Positions 28,599 to 36,714 of a stretch of 56,621 nt of DNA are shown here, one piece after another. Where the stretch lies: the NCBI GenBank assembly GCA_022511025.1, contig JAFLSI010000002.1, positions 1 through 56,621 of the forward strand, in the 5' to 3' direction. The DNA comes from Rikenella sp. GTDB taxonomy: Bacteria; Bacteroidota; Bacteroidia; Bacteroidales; Rikenellaceae. The notes beneath the pieces were generated by a model. The model searched no databases. It saw only the letters and a program-made list of their open reading frames with translations, and was not told the origin of the DNA. Every line of letters starts with the position of its first letter. The stretch's first letter is position 1. Made by a program: the position numbers and the translations under genes.

Positions 28599-28636
28599 AG
28601 GCACGGGGAAGGTGGTTCTCCCCGTGCCTTTCTTTT
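28599..28636 (+). terminator. Terminator after BtuG-like gene
   Basis: aggcacgggga / tccccgtgcct arms with T-rich tail ttcttttgtt. Confidence 0.8.
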
Positions 28637-28660
28637 GTTCCCGGCCCCGGCCGTTTCCGG

Positions 28661-29197
28661 TCAGAGCGGTTTCCGGTCGAAAAACGGATTCTTGGCCGTC
28701 GCGCTGAGCGGCAGGGCCAACACCGCCCGGCAGCCCGGCAACAGATTCATCGCCAAGGCCGCCGCCCCCGCCGAATAGAGCACCCGGCAGTCCGTCCGGT
28801 GGTCGGCCGCCACCGACACCGCCGATCCGACGGCAATCCCCAAGTCGTTGGTATTGAATGCACACGGAGCCGCCGGCGCCTGCAACGCTTTGGCCTCGCA
28901 AGTCGCAAAACCGCACCACCCGCAGTTCAGCCCCAACGGTTCGTACCGGCTGCCGATCAACACCACAGCTCCGGCCTGAGCGATGTTCTCCGCATCGCGA
29001 ATGAAAAAACTCCGGCCGGACTCCTCGCCCATTTCGCGCAGTTTGCCGGCCAGCCGCAACCGGTCGTCTCCGGTCAGCAGGGCGATTTCCAACCGGTCGA
29101 CCCCGCGCGCCTTCGGAGCGGTCCGGGCAGCATTCATCATCAACGCGGCCACCTGCCGCAGGGTCTCTTCGCCGATCTCGGTCTGCATCTCGATCAT
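28661..29197 (-). CDS. DUF2148-family ferredoxin domain protein
   Basis: GLNCGWCGFATCEAK...PCAFNTNDLGIAVGSAVSVAADHRTDCRVLYSAG. Confidence 0.8.
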   Translation of the reverse strand: MIEMQTEIGEETLRQVAALMMNAARTAPKARGVDRLEIALLTGDDRLRLAGKLREMGEESGRSFFIRDAENIAQAGAVVLIGSRYEPLGLNCGWCGFATCEAKALQAPAAPCAFNTNDLGIAVGSAVSVAADHRTDCRVLYSAGAAALAMNLLPGCRAVLALPLSATAKNPFFDRKPL

Positions 29198-29348
29198 AAT
29201 TCGTACAGGTTTAAGTTTCAACATTCAAATCTAACGAAAAAATCCTCCGGTACAGAACCATCGCCTCCGCAGACCGCACAGGAAAACCCGTCAAACGGCT
29301 CTTTATCATCGGCTTACCGTACGGGCACCGGAAAATTCTCGAAAAATT

Positions 29349-29379
29349 TTTGTCCGGTCCGAAAATTTAGCTACCTTTG
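29349..29379 (+). promoter_or_regulatory. Promoter of tRNA-Lys cluster
   Basis: TTTG (29349-29352) N19 TACCTTTG (29372-29379). Confidence 0.8.
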
Positions 29380-29394
29380 CGCTACCAAAAGGAT

Positions 29395-29467
29395 GCTTCT
29401 TTAGCTCAGTTGGTAGAGCACGACACTCTTAATGTTGGGGTCCAGGGTTCGAGCCCCTGAGGAAGCA
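29395..29467 (+). tRNA. tRNA-Lys (CTT)
   Basis: Stem CGACA / loop CTCTTAA / stem TGTTG; acceptor GCTTCTT/AGGAAGC. Confidence 0.95.
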
Positions 29468-29471
29468 CGAT

Positions 29472-29544
29472 GATTCCGTAGCTCAGCTGGTAGAGCACAA
29501 CACTTTTAATGTTGGGGTCCTGGGTTCGAGCCCCAGCGGGATCA
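29472..29544 (+). tRNA. tRNA-Lys (TTT)
   Basis: Loop CTTTTAA; acceptor GATTCCG/CGGGATC. Confidence 0.95.
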
Positions 29545-29621
29545 CAGGAGCGGCCTTGTAATCGACAGATTGTGAGACCGCTTCGCTTTTATCGGGAACA
29601 CACACACTCTCTCAGCGAGAG

Positions 29622-29706
29622 GCTCCGGTGGTGGAATGGTAGACACGAAGGACTTAAAATCCTTTGGCCATTTTCGGCTGTGCGGGTTCAAGTCCCGCCC
29701 GGAGTA
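29622..29706 (+). tRNA. tRNA-Leu (TAA)
   Basis: Stem AAGGA / loop CTTAAAA / stem TCCTT; class II long variable arm; acceptor GCTCCGG/CCGGAGT. Confidence 0.93.
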
Positions 29707-29856
29707 CGAAACAGACAGATAACGACCGGTTTATCTGTCTGTTTTCGTTTCGACCGCTCCCGCTGCGGAGCGCCGTCGGGGAAATCCGCGCCCCGACCGC
29801 TTGTTTTTACAAGGTTTTTACTACTTTTGCCCTCGCAAAACTTAACCAACACACAC

Positions 29857-30033
29857 ATGGAAGCATTACTCAAAAAAATCGCCGCAGAGATCGCGAACTT
29901 TCAGGAAAACGCTGCCTTGCAGTGCGAAAAAGGCAACAAAGCTGCCGGGACGCGCGCACGCAAAGCTACGCTGGAACTGACCAAACTGATGAAAGAGTTC
30001 CGTCAGGTATCGCTCGAAGCATCGAAGAAGTAG
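29857..30033 (+). CDS. Histone H1-like protein (58 aa)
   Basis: MEALLKKIAAEIANFQENAALQCEKGNKAAGTRARKATLELTKLMKEFRQVSLEASKK; TACTTTTG promoter box upstream. Confidence 0.85.
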   Translation: MEALLKKIAAEIANFQENAALQCEKGNKAAGTRARKATLELTKLMKEFRQVSLEASKK

Positions 30034-30146
30034 TCCTCGCTTTGCGACGAATAACACGGCCCGCCGTTTCTCCAATACACATTTGGAGAAGCGGCGGGCT
30101 TTTTCGCACCGCATCCGCATTCGGACAGGGCGGCCGGCAAAACCTC

Positions 30147-32066
30147 TCACTCCAGCATCATCCCCCCGTCGGTCATCTGCCGGATTCGCCCCGCCGCCAA
30201 CAAACGGCGCAGCATCGTCAGGATCGTCATCGGCCGTCCGGAGACCCGCGCCATCAATGTCCGCACCGACATCGACCGCCCCGCCGGAAGCTCCGCCAGC
30301 ACCTTCAGCAGCTCCGATTCGATCCGCACAAAAGCATCGCTCTCCCGATACCCATCCGCCGACCGCCGCGACAGACACACATCGCACACCCCGCACGGTT
30401 CCGGCTCCTTTTCATCGAAATACTCCCGCAGCAGCACACTCCGGCACTGCGACCCGTTTTCCGCATACTCGACCATGGCCGACGCCCGCAACTCCTCCAT
30501 CTCGCGCCGCCAGTGGTACGTTGCCGGAGCGATCGCCACATCCTCCGTCGGCAGGCGCTCCTCGTGCAAAATCAGCAGCGGCGAACTCCGCCGCGGGATA
30601 TAACGGATCACCCGCATGACCGACAACTGGTAAAGCAACTCTTTGACCCGCTGCTCCGTATATCCCGACATCCGCGCCATATAGGCCTCGTCCACCGCCA
30701 CGAACTCCGTGAACAGCCCCGTATAGAGCCGCAGCACGATACGCAGAAAGCTCTCCAAATCGGTCCGGTCCACCTGCAACCGGTACAGCTCCTCGCGCGA
30801 CATGCGAAACATGATCCGCGTCGGATTGTCCAATACATCCGTCAGCGTCATGTAACCGTTCAACTCCAACAGTTTGACGGCACTGAACGCCGTGAGCGAA
30901 AAGAGTTTGAACTTCGCCGCGAACTCCTCTATATCGAAATCGAAAACCGCCTCTTTTCCTCCCCCCACCGACACTTGCAGGTAGTTGAAAATCGACTCGT
31001 AGACCTTCTTGATCGTTTCGATCGGCGGATAAGCCGCTTCGATCCTCCGTCGCGCCGCCGTCTCGTCCATCTCGTTGTAGAGCAGCACGGCAAACGACGG
31101 CCGTCCGTCCCGTCCGGCCCGCCCCGCCTCTTGGTAATAAGCCTCCAACGAGGCCGGCATCTGGTCGTGAATCACGAACCGCACATCGGCTTTGTCGATC
31201 CCCATGCCGAACGCATTCGTCGCCACGATCACCCGCACTTCGCCCCGCAGCCAAGCCTCCTGTTTGGCGGCCCGCAGCCGGAATCCCAACCCTGCGTGGT
31301 AGAAATCGGCTGCAATCCCCTCCTCCCGCAGCCGATCCGCAATCTCTTCCGTTGCCCGCCGCGTGCGGGCATAGACGATCCCCGACCCTTCGACTGCACG
31401 GATCACGCGGAGCATCTGTTCCGCTTTGTTCTCGGCCCGCCGAACCACGAAACGGATGTTCGGCCGTGCGAACGATCCCCGAAAAACCTGCGGATCGTCC
31501 AATCTCAGATGCCGTTTTATGTCTTCCAAGACGAGTGAGGTTGCCGTAGCCGTTACCGCCAGAAACGGCACCTCCGGCAGCCACTCCCTGAGCCGGGCGA
31601 TTTTGAGGTAGGCCGGCCGGAAATCGTACCCCCACTCCGACACGCAGTGCGCCTCGTCCACCGCGACCAAAGCGACCTCCATCTTTTGCACACGGGCATG
31701 AAAAAGACGGGTTTCGATCCGCTCCGGAGCGATGTAGAGCAGTTTCACATCGCCGTAGACGCAATTGTCCAACGCAATGTCGATCTCCCGCGCGGACAGG
31801 GCGGAGTGGATCGCCACGGCCCGAATCCCCCGGTCGCGCAACGCGTCGACTTGGTCTTTCATCAAGGCGATGAGCGGGGTGATGACGATCGTTACACCGG
31901 ACTGAGCCAAAGCCGGAAGCTGGTAGGTCAACGATTTTCCGCCCCCGGTCGGCAACAGTGCCACTGTGTCCCGACGGGACAGCACCGAGTCGACAACCTC
32001 GCGCTGCAAGGGCCGAAAACTCTTGTAACCCCAGTATTTTTCGAGTATTTGCTGAATATCTGCCAT
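30147..32066 (-). CDS. recQ: RecQ-family ATP-dependent DNA helicase
   Basis: FRPLQREVVDSVLSRRDTVALLPTGGGKSLTYQLPAL, VDEAHCVSEWGYDFRPAY, ATNAFGMGIDKADVRFVIH, QEAGRAGRDGRPS. Confidence 0.93.
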   Translation of the reverse strand: MADIQQILEKYWGYKSFRPLQREVVDSVLSRRDTVALLPTGGGKSLTYQLPALAQSGVTIVITPLIALMKDQVDALRDRGIRAVAIHSALSAREIDIALDNCVYGDVKLLYIAPERIETRLFHARVQKMEVALVAVDEAHCVSEWGYDFRPAYLKIARLREWLPEVPFLAVTATATSLVLEDIKRHLRLDDPQVFRGSFARPNIRFVVRRAENKAEQMLRVIRAVEGSGIVYARTRRATEEIADRLREEGIAADFYHAGLGFRLRAAKQEAWLRGEVRVIVATNAFGMGIDKADVRFVIHDQMPASLEAYYQEAGRAGRDGRPSFAVLLYNEMDETAARRRIEAAYPPIETIKKVYESIFNYLQVSVGGGKEAVFDFDIEEFAAKFKLFSLTAFSAVKLLELNGYMTLTDVLDNPTRIMFRMSREELYRLQVDRTDLESFLRIVLRLYTGLFTEFVAVDEAYMARMSGYTEQRVKELLYQLSVMRVIRYIPRRSSPLLILHEERLPTEDVAIAPATYHWRREMEELRASAMVEYAENGSQCRSVLLREYFDEKEPEPCGVCDVCLSRRSADGYRESDAFVRIESELLKVLAELPAGRSMSVRTLMARVSGRPMTILTMLRRLLAAGRIRQMTDGGMMLE

Positions 32067-32132
32067 CTTTCTGCTAAACAAATTTACACAAATTAATCGT
32101 ACCTTTGTTCGGTAAATTTATATAGAGAACAG

Positions 32133-32783
32133 ATGCCACGGATTTTATCGCCCTCCTTTTTGTCCGCCGATTTTTTGCAGTTGGGAGCTGCCGCCCGGAT
32201 GATCGACCAAAGCCGCGCCGAGTGGTTCCACCTCGACATCATGGACGGCCGGTTCGTGCCCAACATCACTTTCGGGCCTCCCGTGGTCAAAGCTCTGCGG
32301 CGCACGACAGAGAAGATTTTGGACGTACATTTGATGATCGAACAGCCGGAGCGGTATATAAGCGACTTCAAAGCAGCCGGGGCAGACTACCTCACGGTGC
32401 ACGTCGAAGCATCGGTTCACCTGCACCGGACCTTGCAGGCCATTCACGATGCCGGGATGCGGGCCGGCGTCGCCCTGAACCCGCACACCCCCGTTTGCGC
32501 CGTCGAAGAGGTGGCGGCACTGGCCGACTTGGTGCTCGTGATGAGCGTCAATCCGGGGTTCGGCGGGCAGCAGTTCATCGCCTCCTCGTTGGAGAAAGTC
32601 AGCCGGATGAAAGACCTTTTGATCCGCAAGAACAGCACCGCCCTGATCGAAGTGGACGGCGGGGTGAACACCGAGAACGCCGCATCGCTTTTCGCCGCCG
32701 GAGCCGACGTATTGGTGGCCGGGCAGGCCGTATTCGGCGCGGCAGATCCCGTGGCCGCCATCCAACAGTTGCTCGAAGCATAG
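32133..32783 (+). CDS. rpe: Ribulose-phosphate 3-epimerase
   Basis: LSPSFLSADFLQLG, WFHLDIMDGRFVPNITFGP, VMSVNPGFGGQQFI, IEVDGGVN. Confidence 0.97.
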   Translation: MPRILSPSFLSADFLQLGAAARMIDQSRAEWFHLDIMDGRFVPNITFGPPVVKALRRTTEKILDVHLMIEQPERYISDFKAAGADYLTVHVEASVHLHRTLQAIHDAGMRAGVALNPHTPVCAVEEVAALADLVLVMSVNPGFGGQQFIASSLEKVSRMKDLLIRKNSTALIEVDGGVNTENAASLFAAGADVLVAGQAVFGAADPVAAIQQLLEA

Positions 32784-32803
32784 CCAGTACCTTATAGAAA
32801 AAG

Positions 32804-34795
32804 ATGTTATCCGTAGATAATCTGACCGTATCGTTCGGCGGCACCGACCTGTTCCGCGACATTTCGTTCCTGATCAACGCCAAGGAACGGATCGGTCTCG
32901 TGGGACGGAACGGCGCCGGAAAATCGACCCTGCTGAAGATTATCGCCGGCCTTCAGGCCCCCATCTCCGGGAGCGTATCGAAGAGCGACGACTGCACCAT
33001 CGGCTACCTGCCGCAGCAGATGCGCGTCGCCGACGACACCGACCTCGTTACCGAGTGCGGCAAAGCCTTCACCGAACTGATCCGGCTCGAACAGGAGATC
33101 GCCGCCAGCACCGAAGCGGTTTCCAACCGCACCGATTACGAATCCGACGACTACGCCCGGCTGCTCCACCGGCTCCACGAAGCCACCGAGCGGTACCACC
33201 TCTTGGAGGGCGACAACCGCGAAGCAGAGATCGAGAAAACCCTGTTAGGCTTAGGATTCCGGCGCGAAGAGTTCACCCGTCCCACCTCCACCTTTTCCGG
33301 CGGCTGGCGGATGCGGATCGAATTAGCCAAGCTGCTCCTGCGGAAGCCCACCCTTTTTCTGCTCGACGAGCCGACCAACCACCTCGACATCGAAAGCATC
33401 CAGTGGCTCGAAAGCTATTTGCAGAACTACGGCGGCGCCGTGATTCTCATTTCGCACGACCGCGCCTTTTTGGACAACGTAACGAACCGGACGATCGAAC
33501 TGGCCTGCGGGCGGGCGACCGACTACAAAGTTTCGTACAGCCGGTACGTCGAGTTGCGCGCCGAACGGAGGCAGCAGCAGCGGGCCGCTTACGAGAACCA
33601 GCAGCGGATGATCGAAAAGACCGAAGAGTTCATCGAACGGTTCCGGTACAAGCCCACCAAATCGAACCAAGTGCAGTCCCGGATCAAACAGCTCGAAAAG
33701 CTCGACCGGATCGAGATCGAAGAGGAGGAGACCACAGCCCTCAACATCCGGTTTCCCGCCGCACCGCGGTCGGGACAGATCGTCGTCGAAGCCAAGGAGG
33801 CCGGCATGACCTTTCCCGCACGGGATCATACAGCAGCGAAACAGGTCTTTTCCGGCGCCAACATTTCGGTGGAGCGGGGCGAGAAGGTAGCCCTCGTGGG
33901 GCGGAACGGAGAGGGGAAGACCACTTTCGTGCGAATGGTGCTGAACGAAATCGCCGCCACCGAAGGTTCGGTCCGAACCGGCCACAACGTCCGGATCGGT
34001 TACTTCGCCCAGAACCAGGATGATTTGATGGACGGCGAGTTCACCGTGTTCGACACGTTGGACCGCGTGGCAGTGGGCGAGATCCGGACACGGCTGCGGG
34101 ACATACTCGGCGCATTTCTTTTCCGCGGCGAGGAGATCGACAAGAAAGTCAAGGTGTTGAGCGGCGGCGAACGATCGCGGTTGGCCTTGGCGCGGCTGAT
34201 GTTGGAGCCGTACAACCTGCTGATCCTCGACGAACCCACCAACCACATGGACATGCGGTCGAAAGACATTCTGAAGCAAGCCCTGCTGGCTTACGACGGA
34301 ACCGTGCTGGTGATTTCGCACGACCGCGAATTTTTGGACGGCTTGGTGAGCAAAGTGTACGAATTTCGCAACGGGCGGGTCAAAGAGTATTTAGGCGGCA
34401 TTTACGACTTTCTGCGGGCCCGGCAGATCGAGAACATGCGGGAGATCGAGCGGAGCGCGGCACCCTCCGCCGCTGCGGATAAAAAACAGACTGCCGACAG
34501 GAAACAGGCCGCCGCACCCCCGCCGGAGAAAACGAGACGGCCGGAGCTGTCGTATGCCGAGAAGAAAGAGCGGGACCGGCAGCAGACACGGCTGCGAAAC
34601 GCCGTGGCCAAGTTGGAGGGCGAGATTGCCGAATTGGAGCAGGCTGCCGCGGCGTTGGAGAACCGGTTGATGGATCCGGAGCAGTACACGCTGGCTCTGT
34701 TCGAGGAGTACAACCAGTTGAAGACCCGGTTAGACGACCGGATGCGGGAGTGGGCCGAAACGACTGAAAAATTGGAACAGCATGGGATACGATAA
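32804..34795 (+). CDS. ABC-F family ATP-binding protein
   Basis: Two ABC cassettes (GRNGAGKST; GRNGEGKTT), FSGGWRMRIELAKLLL, linker and C-terminal coiled coil. Confidence 0.95.
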   Translation: MLSVDNLTVSFGGTDLFRDISFLINAKERIGLVGRNGAGKSTLLKIIAGLQAPISGSVSKSDDCTIGYLPQQMRVADDTDLVTECGKAFTELIRLEQEIAASTEAVSNRTDYESDDYARLLHRLHEATERYHLLEGDNREAEIEKTLLGLGFRREEFTRPTSTFSGGWRMRIELAKLLLRKPTLFLLDEPTNHLDIESIQWLESYLQNYGGAVILISHDRAFLDNVTNRTIELACGRATDYKVSYSRYVELRAERRQQQRAAYENQQRMIEKTEEFIERFRYKPTKSNQVQSRIKQLEKLDRIEIEEEETTALNIRFPAAPRSGQIVVEAKEAGMTFPARDHTAAKQVFSGANISVERGEKVALVGRNGEGKTTFVRMVLNEIAATEGSVRTGHNVRIGYFAQNQDDLMDGEFTVFDTLDRVAVGEIRTRLRDILGAFLFRGEEIDKKVKVLSGGERSRLALARLMLEPYNLLILDEPTNHMDMRSKDILKQALLAYDGTVLVISHDREFLDGLVSKVYEFRNGRVKEYLGGIYDFLRARQIENMREIERSAAPSAAADKKQTADRKQAAAPPPEKTRRPELSYAEKKERDRQQTRLRNAVAKLEGEIAELEQAAAALENRLMDPEQYTLALFEEYNQLKTRLDDRMREWAETTEKLEQHGIR

Positions 34796-35726
34796 CGACA
34801 AACCGTTGAAAAGCCGTTTTTACCGGCGGCCGTCGGATGCCGAGAGTCGGGACCTTCCGGCGCCTCAACGCCGGACGACACCACAGCCGCAGCGAATGCA
34901 CAGCCACGGAGCACACCCCGACCGCAAAAGGCCGGAGAGAGCGGCGCCGGAGAACCTCATCTTCGGGATTCATCCGGTGCGCGAAGCGATCGAAGCGGGG
35001 ACCGGTATCGAAAAGATCTATTTTCGGAAAAGCGCCGGCGAAGTGCTTTCGCCGCAGGAGCGGGCCGGCGTCGGTGCATTGAATGCGCTGCGGACGCAGG
35101 CGGCAGAGGCCGACATACACATCCAGGAGGTGCCTGTCGAAAAACTCGACCGGCTGACCCGCCACGGCAACCACCAAGGGGTGGTTGCCGTGGCGGCGGC
35201 CATCGCCTACCGGGAGATCAACGAACTGGCCGAAGCGATAGAGGCGCAGATCGAGGCCGGCGAGGCACCGGTCGTCGTGGTGCTGGACTCCGTTACCGAC
35301 ATCCGCAACTTCGGCGCGATCGCCCGGAGCGCCGAGTGTGCAGGGGTGGCGGCACTCATTGTACCGGCCAAGCACGCAGCCCCGGTCAATGCCGAAGCGA
35401 TCAAGAGTTCGGCGGGGGCCTTGAACCTGATTCCGGTCTGCCGGGCGGGATCGCTCAGGGGGGCCGTCTCGCTGCTCAAAGGGATCGGCATGCAGTGCGT
35501 GGCGGCCACGGAGAAAAGCAACACCTTGATCTACGAAGTCGATTTCGTGCAGCCGACCGTGATCGTCATGGGGGCGGAAGACCGGGGAATCTCGCGCGAC
35601 CTGCTGAACCTGTGCGACGTACAGGCCGGGATCCCGCTCGCCGGACGGATCGAATCGCTGAACGTCAGCGCGGCAGCCGCCGTGATTCTCTTCGAATCCC
35701 GGCGACAGCGCTTCGAGCGGAGTTGA
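34782..35726 (+). CDS. rlmB: 23S rRNA (guanosine-2'-O-)-methyltransferase RlmB (SpoU family)
   Basis: IFGIHPVREAIEAG, VLDSVTDIRNFGAIARSAECAGV, NVSAAAAVILFE. Confidence 0.93.
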   Translation: MGYDNDKPLKSRFYRRPSDAESRDLPAPQRRTTPQPQRMHSHGAHPDRKRPERAAPENLIFGIHPVREAIEAGTGIEKIYFRKSAGEVLSPQERAGVGALNALRTQAAEADIHIQEVPVEKLDRLTRHGNHQGVVAVAAAIAYREINELAEAIEAQIEAGEAPVVVVLDSVTDIRNFGAIARSAECAGVAALIVPAKHAAPVNAEAIKSSAGALNLIPVCRAGSLRGAVSLLKGIGMQCVAATEKSNTLIYEVDFVQPTVIVMGAEDRGISRDLLNLCDVQAGIPLAGRIESLNVSAAAAVILFESRRQRFERS

Positions 35727-35906
35727 CCACAGCCGCCGGCCCTTTTCGGAAGCGGCGCTTTCGGAATCCCGGACAAGCATAAAAAAGCGGCCGAATGAGG
35801 CGCGGAGCCGAAAAAAGTTCTATATTTGCGTGTTGCACAGTCTCCGCACAGAGCCGGAATGCTCTGCGAGAGCCGGGAAAAGACCGGGAGACGACGCACC
35901 GGGAGT

Positions 35907-36653
35907 ATGGCACAAAACGACAACCACACCGCATCGCGACCTGCGTTGAACGCTGTACCGCGCCACGTGGCCATCATCATGGACGGCAACGGCCGGTGGG
36001 CGAAAGGGCGCGGCGAGGAGCGGCTCTACGGACACCGGCACGGCGTGGACGCCGTGCGCGAAGTGGTTCGGACCGCAGCGGAAGTCGGGATCGAATATCT
36101 GACCGTCTACGCCTTCTCCACCGAGAACTGGGGACGGCCGGAGGCAGAGGTGGACGGAATCATGGCACTGATTGCGAACGCCATTCTCGCCGAACTCGAC
36201 ACGTTGACTGGAGCCGGAATCCGGATGCGGTTCATCGGCGACACCGGGTCGCTGCCGGAAAACCTCCGCGCCAGCATCCGAACGGCCGAAAACACAGCGA
36301 TTCCGAAAGAACGGCTACGAATGACGCTGAACGTAGCGGTCAACTACAGCGCCCGGTGGGAGCTGGCCGAAGCCGCGAGACAGATCGGAGAATCGGTGTG
36401 CCGGGGCGTACTGAGTCCGGAGGAGATCACCCCGGAGTTGATTTCGGACCACCTGACGACCCGCGGGATGCCGGATCCGGAACTCCTGATCCGCACCAGC
36501 GGCGAGCAGCGCCTGAGCAACTTTCTGCTGTGGCAGCTCTCGTACACCGAACTGTACTTTACCGACACCCTTTGGCCGGAGTTCGGACGCGACGGCCTGT
36601 TGGCCGCCCTGCACGAATACGAACAGCGCGAACGGCGTTTCGGACGCCTGTAA
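35907..36653 (+). CDS. uppS: Isoprenyl transferase (undecaprenyl diphosphate synthase)
   Basis: HVAIIMDGNGRWAKGRGEERLYGH, LTVYAFSTENWGRP, PELLIRTSGEQRLSNFLLWQLSYTELYF. Confidence 0.97.
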   Translation: MAQNDNHTASRPALNAVPRHVAIIMDGNGRWAKGRGEERLYGHRHGVDAVREVVRTAAEVGIEYLTVYAFSTENWGRPEAEVDGIMALIANAILAELDTLTGAGIRMRFIGDTGSLPENLRASIRTAENTAIPKERLRMTLNVAVNYSARWELAEAARQIGESVCRGVLSPEEITPELISDHLTTRGMPDPELLIRTSGEQRLSNFLLWQLSYTELYFTDTLWPEFGRDGLLAALHEYEQRERRFGRL

Positions 36654-36714
36654 ATAACCGGCCGCAGCGACCGGCAAGACCGGTTCCGGACAGCGGCCCA
36701 CACGACACACACGA

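Noticed and set aside
29395-29706. tRNA cluster as an integration hotspot
   Set aside because: No integrase or duplicated tRNA 3' end nearby; flanking genes are ordinary chromosomal ones.
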